Shown in pieces: positions 9,937 through 17,536 of a DNA stretch of 64,000 bases. The notes beneath the pieces were generated by a model. The model did no database searches. It worked only from the letters and a program-made list of their open reading frames with translations, and had not been told where the DNA came from. The stretch spans positions 52,865-116,864 of the forward strand of contig CABYPW010000006.1 of the NCBI GenBank assembly GCA_902520885.1, read 5' to 3'. The DNA comes from an uncultured SAR116 cluster alpha proteobacterium. Its GTDB lineage: Bacteria; Pseudomonadota; Alphaproteobacteria; Puniceispirillales; Puniceispirillaceae. A program made the position numbers and the translations under genes. The first letter of the stretch is position 1. Each line of letters opens with the position of its first letter.

Positions 9937-10548
9937 ATGAAATATAAATGGAATTATAAATATGCCCAGAGCACGCAGCCACTTTTCGGCGAAATTCCAT
10001 CGTTAATTTGCCAAGAATATAAAAATTTACCCGCTATTGATCTAAGCCCATCTTTATTTATTGGTGATGGAGAAGGAAGAAATAGTCGATTTATAGCGAA
10101 TTCAAATATAGACGTGACTGCTATTGATTTTTCAGAAGTGGCAACAAAAAAGGCGCTTGATGAAGATAAAAAATTAGGGATTCAGGTCAAAAGATACATT
10201 GCAGATGCAAAATATTGGAATGATAAAAATAAAAAGTTTCAAAGTTGCTTTATGATTTTTTTGCATGTCCCTGAAAAAGAGAGACAAGCTATTTTTTCCA
10301 ATATTAAAAAGAATCTTCATATGGGAGGAAGTTTATTTATAGAGGGTTTCTCGATCCAACAGATGCTATATCACTCAGGCGGTCCGCGTAACCCAAATTT
10401 ACTATATGACACACAAACAATTATAAAAGAACTATCTTCATTTACATTAATAAAGTCGATAATTACAGAAGAGTTTCTCAATGATGCACCGGGCCATGTT
10501 GGACTTGCATCTATAAACAGACTACATTTTACTAAAACAATACCTTGA
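9937..10548 (+). CDS. Class I SAM-dependent methyltransferase (TehB-like)
   Basis: A 203-residue cytosolic protein. The SAM-binding motif I is FIGDGEGRNSRFIA (about residues 43-56), followed by an acidic residue at the end of strand 2 (VTAIDFS) and the post-motif region FMIFLHVPEKERQ. This is the small TehB/UbiE-like class often named 'tellurite resistance methyltransferase', but the real substrate is not evident. It sits between an MFS transporter and a thiolase with short gaps. Confidence 0.82.
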   Translation: MKYKWNYKYAQSTQPLFGEIPSLICQEYKNLPAIDLSPSLFIGDGEGRNSRFIANSNIDVTAIDFSEVATKKALDEDKKLGIQVKRYIADAKYWNDKNKKFQSCFMIFLHVPEKERQAIFSNIKKNLHMGGSLFIEGFSIQQMLYHSGGPRNPNLLYDTQTIIKELSSFTLIKSIITEEFLNDAPGHVGLASINRLHFTKTIP

Positions 10549-10572
10549 AGTTATTTTTAAAGGAAAATTTCT

Positions 10573-11757
10573 ATGAGCAAATATGTTTTTATTCTCTCTG
10601 CATTGCGCTCAGCTATTGGAGGTTATGGCGGAGCATTGAAAGATATGTCTCCAATCGACCTCGGCACTAGAGTTGCTAGCGAGGCTATTAAAAAGTCAGG
10701 TCTTAGTCCAGAACATATAGGACATGCTATCTACGGCCATGTTATCCATACTGAACCGAGAGATATGTATTCTCCAAGATGTATAGCAATAGGTGCTGGT
10801 TTATCAGAAACATCATCCGCTTTTCTGGTTAATAGATTATGTGGTTCTGGATTACAAGCTGTGGTGAATGGCTGCCAACTAATCGAACTTGGCGATACTC
10901 AAGCTGCTTTGACAGGTGGGGTGGAAGTGATGTCACGCTCTGGTTATCTCCTTCAAAATCATCGCTTTGGTTCCAAAATGGGTGATGAGCCTATAAAAGA
11001 CATGATGATGGGAGCACTTCATGATCCATTCAGCAGCATTCATATGGGAATAACTGCTGAAAATGTTGCTTATGAATATAATATTTCTCGTGAAGAGATG
11101 GATAGGTTTGCCTTGGACTCACAGAATAAGGCAATGGCAGCTGTAAAGGCTGGTATTTTTAAGGACCAAATAGTTGGTATTGAAGTAAAGAAAAACCGTA
11201 AAATAACAATATTCGAAGAAGACGAGCATATTAAACCAAATACCACCATAGAAAATTTAGCAAGTTTGAGAGCTGCATTTAAATCAGGTGGATTGGTAAC
11301 AGCAGGAAACTCCTCAGGTATTAACGATGGCACTTCCTCAATTGTATTGGCAAATGAGGAGTTAAGTAAAATGGCAAAAAGTGGCCCATTGGCTAGAATC
11401 GTGAGCTATGGATTTGGAGGTGTTGCTCCGAATATAATGGGCATGGGACCAATACCAGCAAGTAAAATGGCACTTGAGAAAGCAAAGCTTAAAATTAGTG
11501 ATCTGGATTTAATTGAGAGCAATGAAGCTTTCGCTGCTCAGGCTTGTGCTGTTTCCAAAGTCCTAAAACTACCTCAAAAAATAATTAATCCAAATGGGGG
11601 TGCTATTGCTCTAGGGCATCCTATTGGGGCGACAGGCACAATAATACTGACCAAACTTGTTCATGAGTTGATACGCACAAAAGGAAGATACGGTATGGCA
11701 ACAATGTGTATCGGCGGTGGCCAAGGAATAAGTGTGATTATTGACACCGCGGTTTAA
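10573..11757 (+). CDS. Acetyl-CoA acetyltransferase / beta-ketothiolase
   Basis: A 394-residue thiolase of normal length. The catalytic nucleophile is C90 in NRLCGSG, the general base H349 in ALGHPIGATG, and the second cysteine C379 in CIGGGQG. It condenses or cleaves acyl-CoA thioesters in the cytosol (beta-oxidation, acetoacetyl-CoA or polyhydroxyalkanoate supply); which role applies is not clear because no partner dehydrogenase is adjacent. It is the last gene of the plus-strand run from 8043 and converges on small minus-strand genes. Confidence 0.93.
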   Translation: MSKYVFILSALRSAIGGYGGALKDMSPIDLGTRVASEAIKKSGLSPEHIGHAIYGHVIHTEPRDMYSPRCIAIGAGLSETSSAFLVNRLCGSGLQAVVNGCQLIELGDTQAALTGGVEVMSRSGYLLQNHRFGSKMGDEPIKDMMMGALHDPFSSIHMGITAENVAYEYNISREEMDRFALDSQNKAMAAVKAGIFKDQIVGIEVKKNRKITIFEEDEHIKPNTTIENLASLRAAFKSGGLVTAGNSSGINDGTSSIVLANEELSKMAKSGPLARIVSYGFGGVAPNIMGMGPIPASKMALEKAKLKISDLDLIESNEAFAAQACAVSKVLKLPQKIINPNGGAIALGHPIGATGTIILTKLVHELIRTKGRYGMATMCIGGGQGISVIIDTAV

Positions 11758-11818
11758 CTAATTAACTCTGTTGTAAACTAACATTTTTTTTAATGGCTAC
11801 TCAGTTTATCATTGTATC

Positions 11819-12094
11819 TCATTGAATTTTACAAGCAAATTCTCTTTGGCAAACTGTTTTGGGACTTTCAGTTGAGACAACAATACTGTCTTCAGGTATT
11901 TGGGCCTTATAATAACAGGATGTGCTTGAAGCCGTTCTTTCTGTCTTACTTAATCGACATATTTGATACTTTACTTCTTTCTCCCGCTCCTTTTTTGACA
12001 CATATGTTCTACCCTCTGCATTTGCATTCATAGGTGCAGCAAAGCAAAACAATATAATACTAGATACTGCTAGAAGCCATTTTTTCTTTGTCAA
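11819..12094 (-). CDS. Small exported protein of unknown function
   Basis: Ninety-one residues beginning with a clear Sec signal peptide: basic MTKKKW, a hydrophobic core, and a likely cleavage after APMNANA (residue 26). The mature part of about 65 residues has four cysteines (in YQICRL, TSCYY, TVCQ and EFACK), which could form two disulfides in the periplasm. I do not recognise a family. It starts 4 nt after the stop of the preceding minus-strand gene, so the two probably share a transcript. The overlapping plus-strand frame has no coding character. Confidence 0.65.
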   Translation of the reverse strand: MTKKKWLLAVSSIILFCFAAPMNANAEGRTYVSKKEREKEVKYQICRLSKTERTASSTSCYYKAQIPEDSIVVSTESPKTVCQREFACKIQ

Positions 12095-12098
12095 TACT

Positions 12099-12311
12099 TC
12101 AAACCTCCGAACTTAAATTTTGTTTATCTTCATCTGACCCGGGCAAATAAGCCTTTCCCTGCATTGCTCGAGCCCCAAGATATTTCATTTCCTCTGATTT
12201 AGATTCAGCCAAAATATTTAACCTATTCTCTATTAACTGCTCTGCCTGTTCTAATGTTTCTGCCTCTATTTCTGCAATTCCATCTATAATCCAGTGAACT
12301 TTTACTTTCAT
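12099..12311 (-). CDS. Small conserved-looking cytosolic protein
   Basis: About 70 residues from the ATG at 12311 (MKVKVHW...). A GTG at 12329 is possible, but an AAGGA sequence sits about 10 nt before 12311 and favours the inner start. The sequence reads as a beta strand followed by an acidic helix (IEAETLEQAEQLIENRLNIL). No family recognised. It lies 4 nt before the small exported protein gene and 69 nt after the Sel1-like gene. Confidence 0.6.
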   Translation of the reverse strand: MKVKVHWIIDGIAEIEAETLEQAEQLIENRLNILAESKSEEMKYLGARAMQGKAYLPGSDEDKQNLSSEV

Positions 12312-12380
12312 ATTTTTCCCATCCTTCACTATTGAAACTAAGAGACTGTAAAACTAACGTCATGTATCTATAATACTATA

Positions 12381-13013
12381 TCATTTATCCAAAGAAAGTT
12401 TTTCAAATATCGTACCTGCTCTATCTTGCAATTCAACCAATGATTTAGTTTCAACCTTACCCGCTGCCTCATTACGTTCTAAAATTGCCCCTTCAAGCAA
12501 AAAAGCACTAGCTATTGAATACCATAAGTATGCTTCTTCAAAATTTGGTTCTTCAGAAATTTCTCTATAAAAGAGTGCTAATTCCATAAGGGCCGACCTA
12601 TCTCCTGCATTTATTCGATCCGTAAGCGTTTCAATTAATTTTTCTCTGGTCATTTTCAGCGAATCTTCTGGTAATATATTTTTTAAATCTTCGCTAAGTT
12701 CTTTTGCAGGCTCTATACCCCCGAGGTAAGCCGACCATGCCCAAAAAAGTGCTTGCTGATAATTTTGTGGCCGCCCTTTTCCAGATTGGAGTAATAAAGC
12801 AAGATTATATTGGGCGTCATGCTGAGCTGCAAAAGCTTGAAGTTCAAATAAATTTACTGCGTGCTGATAATTCTTATCTTTCACCGCTTGCACTGCTTCC
12901 GCAAAAGTCACATTACTGGTAGTGATATCGGCTAAGATCGATTTTGAAGGTAATATAAAGAATAAAAAGATTACTAAAAAATTGGTTGGTTTAGCAACTG
13001 CTTTTAAGCACAT
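12381..13013 (-). CDS. Exported Sel1/TPR-like repeat protein
   Basis: A 210-residue protein with an N-terminal signal peptide (hydrophobic FLVIFLFFILPSKSILA, cleavage near residue 28). Residues about 40-120 contain helix pairs of the Sel1-like kind: NYQHAVNLFELQAFAAQHDAQYNLALLLQSG followed by NYQQALFWAWSAYLGG; a second pair lies around 135-175 (ALMELALFYRE..NFEEAYLWYSIAS). Such solenoids mediate protein-protein contacts in the periplasm. It follows the 13018-13407 gene by 4 nt, so both are probably read from the sigma-54-like site at 13444. A flagellar role is inferred only from position. Confidence 0.75.
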   Translation of the reverse strand: MCLKAVAKPTNFLVIFLFFILPSKSILADITTSNVTFAEAVQAVKDKNYQHAVNLFELQAFAAQHDAQYNLALLLQSGKGRPQNYQQALFWAWSAYLGGIEPAKELSEDLKNILPEDSLKMTREKLIETLTDRINAGDRSALMELALFYREISEEPNFEEAYLWYSIASAFLLEGAILERNEAAGKVETKSLVELQDRAGTIFEKLSLDK

Positions 13014-13017
13014 AGGC

Positions 13018-13407
13018 TTACCGGCCGGCCATCATAACAAGCTGAAGGTAAAAGATACGAGTTCGAAATTTAGATTCTCTACTTTTTTCATAAACAACAA
13101 TTCTTGGACGCGAAGAATTTGGCTTCTGAAATTCAACGTCCATAGTTTCAGGTAGGAAAACACCATTAGTTTCCAATGTTCCTCTAGGGTTCACAGAAAA
13201 ATCATGATGAAATATCTCATCAATCCATATTCTTGCTAATACTCTACCAAGTATATCAGGCAGTTGTTCTCTTACAGCTTGCCGGTCTGTAAGGTACAAT
13301 TCCTCTCTTACCAAAGATAAAGTAGGTAATTCTCGCTTTTTATTCACGACCGCAGGTAAATTTCCGTTCTTTAACGGAACTAAAGCATTAGAGTTATTGC
13401 TATTCAT
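13018..13407 (-). CDS. Unrecognised protein at the flagellar locus border
   Basis: A 129-residue protein from ATG 13407; a TTG at 13419 is possible, but a TGGAAG ribosome site lies about 6 nt before the ATG. The N-terminus is low-complexity and Asn-rich; the middle has a helical segment with many charged residues (REELYLTDRQAVREQL) followed by DILGRVLARIWID. No signal peptide or transmembrane helix, and no family recognised. It heads the minus-strand group 13407-12381 and has a -24/-12-like motif at 13444-13460. Confidence 0.6.
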   Translation of the reverse strand: MNSNNSNALVPLKNGNLPAVVNKKRELPTLSLVREELYLTDRQAVREQLPDILGRVLARIWIDEIFHHDFSVNPRGTLETNGVFLPETMDVEFQKPNSSRPRIVVYEKSRESKFRTRIFYLQLVMMAGR

Positions 13408-13443
13408 TTCTGCTTCCAAAACATTTTATAACCTATATAGTTA

Positions 13444-13460
13444 TGCCATAAATTCGCCAA
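13444..13460 (-). promoter_or_regulatory. Possible sigma-54 promoter for the 13407-12381 genes
   Basis: On the minus strand the sequence reads TTGGCGAATTTATGGCA. The invariant GG and GC dinucleotides are at the correct spacing, but four other consensus positions differ. Predicted start about 12 nt downstream, some 26 nt before the ATG at 13407. Confidence 0.45.
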
Positions 13461-13533
13461 CAAGAAAATAGTGTAATTCAATCAATATGAAAATTACAAA
13501 AAAATTGGCTAAAATTTTTTAATTTTAGTCCAT

Positions 13534-13550
13534 TCGGCATGAATCTTGAA
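13534..13550 (+). promoter_or_regulatory. Weak sigma-54-like site before the FlgF/G paralogue
   Basis: Reads TCGGCATGAATCTTGAA. The -24 GG and the TTG of the -12 box fit, but the usually essential -12 GC is GA here. It lies 48 nt before the start of the hook/rod paralogue at 13598 and is kept because sites in this window have the same form. Confidence 0.35.
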
Positions 13551-13597
13551 TTACTTAAACACAAAATAAAACTCATTTATCTTTAGGAAGCCTTTTT

Positions 13598-14374
13598 ATG
13601 ATCAATATCATTCGAACCGGACTAGATGCCTCTAATAAAGAAATTTCAACAATATCACATAACCTCGCTAATGGTTCTACTATTGGATTTAAAAGAAGTT
13701 CTGCAGGTTTCACAGACATGTACACAGAACAAGTGGAATTAAGAAATAATTTAGATTTAGGAGTTGGAACAAGGTTCGTAAGTGCGCAGCGTAATCATCA
13801 ACAAGGAAGTTTCATACAAACCAATGGGGCACTTGACCTTGCTATAAACGGCACAGGTTATTTTCTTGCTCAAGGTAAGGACGGTGCTGTTTCATACACC
13901 AGAGATGGCTCCCTATCGATTGATAATGAGGGTAATATAATTTCAAGTGATGGCCAATTTATTCTGTCAGAAACTGGCCAACCCCTAAGAATTCCATTTC
14001 AAGTAAAAAATCAAAATAATCAGATTGAGTCTCTCGCCGAAGTGAGAATAGATGAAAGTGGAGCAGTGAATTCAATTTATAGCAATGGCTCAAGTACTGT
14101 TGTGGGAATTGTTGGAATGGCAATCTTTGCAAACGAAACTGCACTTAAAGAAATAGGGATGAACCAATACTCCCCAACACCGATGTCTGGGGCTCCAATA
14201 ATTGGTAGGGCAGGTGAACCAAATTTTGGCCGAATTCAATCAGGAGCACTTGAGGCGTCTAACACAGATGCAACGGCAGAGATGGCTAAAATGATAAAAG
14301 CGCAACAGGCATTTTCGGGATCATCAAGAATGCTTCAAGCTGAGGCGGATATAACTAAACGACTGATGGGATAA
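13598..14374 (+). CDS. Additional flagellar rod/hook protein of the FlgE/F/G family
   Basis: A 258-residue member of the FlgE/FlgF/FlgG family. The N-terminal D0 helix (IIRTGLDASNKEISTISHNLANGSTIGFKRS), the conserved DLAINGTGYFLAQ segment near residue 85, and the C-terminal helix (GALEASNTDATAEMAKMIKAQQAFSGSSRMLQ) are all present. Length is as for FlgF/FlgG. The main operon already has flgE, flgF and flgG, so this is a fourth family member. It stands alone, convergent with 14377-14829 (2 nt between stops). It could be a second FlgF-like rod component or part of an altered hook-base; sequence alone cannot settle which. Confidence 0.85.
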   Translation: MINIIRTGLDASNKEISTISHNLANGSTIGFKRSSAGFTDMYTEQVELRNNLDLGVGTRFVSAQRNHQQGSFIQTNGALDLAINGTGYFLAQGKDGAVSYTRDGSLSIDNEGNIISSDGQFILSETGQPLRIPFQVKNQNNQIESLAEVRIDESGAVNSIYSNGSSTVVGIVGMAIFANETALKEIGMNQYSPTPMSGAPIIGRAGEPNFGRIQSGALEASNTDATAEMAKMIKAQQAFSGSSRMLQAEADITKRLMG

Positions 14375-14376
14375 AC

Positions 14377-14829
14377 TCACCTTAGAGGAAATATAAAGTC
14401 AATATGATTGATAAGAATTTTTCGTGTATCTTCGATAAATAAGTCCCCATTTACGCTTACACTTAGCTTTTCATCGAGAAAAATAGTAAGAATTATAGGC
14501 CTCCCTACAGATTGTATTGAGACAAACTTTTCATACAAGGCCTTGAAGGCATTTGGTGGAATTAAACCTTCACATTCCATTACGGGCCGTTCTTTTGGGA
14601 TAACAATATTTCCATAAAACTTGTCTTTTTGTTGTTCGTTTGAAATGCTAACAGACGTTTCTATTTGCGGCCTTATTTCCACATTACATTTTCCGCGTGC
14701 TATTGTTAGCAGTGTACAGGATAAGTTTAGTTGTTCGTTCTGACTTTTATTTAATAAGAATAAATCTGCTGTTTGAACAGACATTTGAATTGAATTGGTT
14801 TGACTCCATTCCAAATTTTCAGGCGACAT
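14377..14829 (-). CDS. Unrecognised last gene of the flhA-fliA operon
   Basis: A 150-residue protein without signal peptide or membrane segment. It begins with ENLEWSQTNSIQMSVQTADLFLL and has a C-terminal half rich in alternating hydrophobic strands (GRPIILTIFLDEKLSVSVNG). No family recognised. Its start lies inside the end of fliA (11 nt overlap), so it is translationally coupled to fliA and belongs to the flhA-flhF-flhG-fliA transcript. That position makes a role in flagellar assembly or regulation likely, but nothing in the sequence defines it. Confidence 0.65.
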   Translation of the reverse strand: MSPENLEWSQTNSIQMSVQTADLFLLNKSQNEQLNLSCTLLTIARGKCNVEIRPQIETSVSISNEQQKDKFYGNIVIPKERPVMECEGLIPPNAFKALYEKFVSIQSVGRPIILTIFLDEKLSVSVNGDLFIEDTRKILINHIDFIFPLR

Positions 14830-15538
14830 TTTGTTGATTTGCTTTTTGCATGAATTCTCGTAATTTTCGTACTGCTGACTTCTTGATTTGTGACACTCTC
14901 CCAGTTGTGACCTCTAGTACCTCAGCTATTTCATATACATTGAGTTCCTCAACGTAATAGAGTTGAATAACTAGAGCCTCTTTTTCAGGAAGTGTTCTAA
15001 GAGCTTTTTTGAGAAGCTCTTTCATTTCCACTTCATTAAGTTGCTCTTCTGGCGTATTTTCGTCCGATACAAACCATATTGAGAATTCGTCATAAACGCC
15101 ACTTAGAGATTGGTGCACATTTGCCTGAAACGCCTGTTCCCAATCCATCATTTCCTGGTCTGAAATTCCTAAGTTTTCAGCAAGCTCTTTGCTATTGGGG
15201 TCCCTGCCAAGAACTTGGCGTAAATTGTCTTCAGCTACTTTAGCCTTCTGTTGCATTTGGATAGTAGTTCTACACAAATTAGATGATTTTCGAAGGTGAT
15301 CTATAATTGACCCACGTACCCGTATGCTTGCATAACTAGAGAAGCTAGCGCCTTCCTGGACTGTATAATTTTGTGCTGCAAGCACAAGACCGTAATAACC
15401 TGTCTGAATCAAATCCTCTATTTCGACAGAGGCGTGAACCCTTCCATAAATGTGCCAAGCTATTTTTTTAACCAGTTCGAGATTACTGGAAACAAGATCC
15501 TCAACATTGGGTTTTTGTTCAGGATAACTCGCACGCAT
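14819..15538 (-). CDS. fliA: RNA polymerase sigma-28 factor FliA
   Basis: A 239-residue sigma-70-family protein of the FliA size class. Region 2 spans about residues 41-86 (DLIQTGYYGLVLAAQNY ... FSSYASIRVRGSIIDHLRKSS) and region 4 about 183-230 (LPEKEALVIQLYYVEEL ... GRVSQIKKSAVRKLREF). It directs core polymerase to late flagellar genes such as flagellin, and is held inactive by FlgM, whose gene is at 22958. Its ATG overlaps the flhG stop by one base (TGATG), indicating coupled translation. Confidence 0.95.
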   Translation of the reverse strand: MRASYPEQKPNVEDLVSSNLELVKKIAWHIYGRVHASVEIEDLIQTGYYGLVLAAQNYTVQEGASFSSYASIRVRGSIIDHLRKSSNLCRTTIQMQQKAKVAEDNLRQVLGRDPNSKELAENLGISDQEMMDWEQAFQANVHQSLSGVYDEFSIWFVSDENTPEEQLNEVEMKELLKKALRTLPEKEALVIQLYYVEELNVYEIAEVLEVTTGRVSQIKKSAVRKLREFMQKANQQNVA

Positions 15539-16341
15539 CAGCCAACTCTCTTGTTTTGAACTATTTGCTGATCAAAAAACCGTATTCCGCCTGTTTCATT
15601 CTTGGGTGAATTCAATAAATTTTTTGTTATTTTCTGGAAACAAGCATTTTCTCTACTATCTTTGGCATCTATAGTGATAGGTTTTCTCGTAACAATTGAT
15701 TGCCGAAGACGAGTAGATAAAGGCAAATGACCAACGTAATCCAAGTTTACATCCAAAAATTTTTGGACAATTGCATTAAATTTCTCAAAATGTGCTTTTG
15801 CCTGTGTTTCACTCTGGGTCATATTTACCACAACAGAAAAATTAGATAAACCAGCCTCTAAATGTGCTACCTTAATAAGTGAATAAGCATCGAGAAAACT
15901 TGTTGGTTCCCCGACTAACACAACCAACACTTTATCCGCTGCTGAAACAAATGCAAGTGAACTATCAGACGCACCCGCTGGCACATCAGCAACAAGAATA
16001 TCTGTATCATTTGCAATTTCGTCAAAAAGTCTAATTGTCTGATATCTAGTCTTTTTATCAAGATTAAGCATATCAATTAATCCACTGCCACCAGATGCAA
16101 ACTTGAGTCCCTTTGGTCCCGAACATAATGTCTGAGAAATAGATACAGTTCCCTTTAACGCATCACTAATGAAATAGTCAGGTTTAACACCTAAAAGAAT
16201 GTGCGCGTTAGCCATGCCAAAATCAGCATCTAATAGAGTAGTTCTTTTATCCATTTGCGCAAGTGTGAGGCTCAGATTGACCGACATACTGGTCTTGCCA
16301 ACTCCCCCTTTACCACTTGCAATTGCTATTGATGTTGCCAT
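15538..16341 (-). CDS. flhG: Flagellar number regulator FlhG (FleN), MinD-like ATPase
   Basis: A 267-residue ParA/MinD-family protein with the deviant Walker A GKGGVGKTS at residues 10-18, LLDADFGMANAHILLG at about 37-52 and DILVADVPAGASDSS (Walker B region). FlhG limits flagellar number at the pole by antagonising FlhF and, in Vibrio and Pseudomonas, the master activator FlrA/FleQ. It lies 32 nt after flhF and overlaps fliA by 1 nt, the standard order in polar flagellates. The C-terminal amphipathic membrane-targeting helix typical of MinD-like proteins is not obvious. Confidence 0.92.
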   Translation of the reverse strand: MATSIAIASGKGGVGKTSMSVNLSLTLAQMDKRTTLLDADFGMANAHILLGVKPDYFISDALKGTVSISQTLCSGPKGLKFASGGSGLIDMLNLDKKTRYQTIRLFDEIANDTDILVADVPAGASDSSLAFVSAADKVLVVLVGEPTSFLDAYSLIKVAHLEAGLSNFSVVVNMTQSETQAKAHFEKFNAIVQKFLDVNLDYVGHLPLSTRLRQSIVTRKPITIDAKDSRENACFQKITKNLLNSPKNETGGIRFFDQQIVQNKRVG

Positions 16342-16373
16342 AATTTATCTCTTTCTACTTTTAGCTTACCAGT

Positions 16374-17504
16374 TCAACAGTTTTCTTTCAAATATTGTGA
16401 TAAAATAGCCTCACTCGCTATTGCTATAGCACCTACAATTGATTTAGTTCCCGTCAATAAAGCAATTTGCGCCCTTGCTGAAATAAGAGCAGATAATTCA
16501 ATAGGTGATAATTCGCACTCATCTAGTTTAGTGAGTGCAATAAGCGGCTCTAACTTATCAAAAAGAGCAGTTTGATGGGAAATCATTTGTTTATTAAAAT
16601 TACCTGCTAATGTTTGAACAATCTTAAATTCTGATGGAGAAAAAAGATTGGTTGCCTCTTCTAAAAATTTTATAGTTTTTGAGGTCTCCATTGAAATATC
16701 TAATATGTATTGTGTACCTTTTTCTTTCAAAAGATTTGGTAGGAATTTTATGCCAACCTGCTTTACGGGCATGTTAAGTAACCTTCCAAATGCTTTTAAA
16801 TCATCAGTTGATTGAGATGACGTTTCAGTAACCGATACCAACACTGGTGTGTCAAATTTCGCTGTTTCAGCACAACAGGCTGCAATCTTCGCGGCCAGAG
16901 TTGTTTTTCCTGAACCACTACTTCCAATCAAAGCAATAACTCTCGTATCGTAAATATTTTCTGCAAACGGCGCAACTAACCTGCGAGATAATGAACGTAA
17001 AAATGAAAATCTACCTCTTTCCTCATCCAACTCATTAAAATTATTTGAAAATGACTCAATTAATTCTGAAGAAAAACCAGCTTGCATTAATTGTACTGGC
17101 AATGAATAACCTAATTCAACTTTGAGACCGTCACGTTGTGTAATCATTAATCCTCTCATCATAGATTTTAAGGAGGAAATCTCATTTTTGAGTATTTCGA
17201 AATCATCCTTCGATACTGGAGATATTTTTTTTGAGGATAACACGTCCTCTGTAGAGACAATTTCAGAGACGGCCTTTTTTGGTGTTAAATTTGGATCAAT
17301 TAATTTAGAATCAAAAATTTTAGAAAAAGCCTTCACAGAAGAACGGTTTTTTTCTTTTAGAAGCAGTGAATCATTAGTAGCGTGCATAGAAACTTTGCCA
17401 TTTTTTTTGGTGGTTTCAATGATGTAGGCATCGTCACCTAGTTGTTCAAAAACATCTTCCATTGCAGATGCGGTGTCTTTCGCTGTTACCGTTATTGTTG
17501 CCAT
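16374..17504 (-). CDS. flhF: Flagellar positioning GTPase FlhF
   Basis: A 376-residue SRP-type GTPase. The variable basic N-terminal domain (about 1-115) starts with ITVTAKDTASAMEDVFEQLGDDAYIIETTKKNGKV, typical for FlhF. The NG domain follows, with P-loop GSSGSGKT at 194-201, a DIS-type switch region, and TKLDE (G4) near residue 318. FlhF is membrane-associated and marks the cell pole where the first MS-ring assembles. It sits between flhA and flhG with 32 nt gaps on both sides. This arrangement argues for a polar flagellum. Confidence 0.93.
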   Translation of the reverse strand: MATITVTAKDTASAMEDVFEQLGDDAYIIETTKKNGKVSMHATNDSLLLKEKNRSSVKAFSKIFDSKLIDPNLTPKKAVSEIVSTEDVLSSKKISPVSKDDFEILKNEISSLKSMMRGLMITQRDGLKVELGYSLPVQLMQAGFSSELIESFSNNFNELDEERGRFSFLRSLSRRLVAPFAENIYDTRVIALIGSSGSGKTTLAAKIAACCAETAKFDTPVLVSVTETSSQSTDDLKAFGRLLNMPVKQVGIKFLPNLLKEKGTQYILDISMETSKTIKFLEEATNLFSPSEFKIVQTLAGNFNKQMISHQTALFDKLEPLIALTKLDECELSPIELSALISARAQIALLTGTKSIVGAIAIASEAILSQYLKENC

Positions 17505-17536
17505 GTTGTATTATCCTTAATTTTTAACTTTGATTT

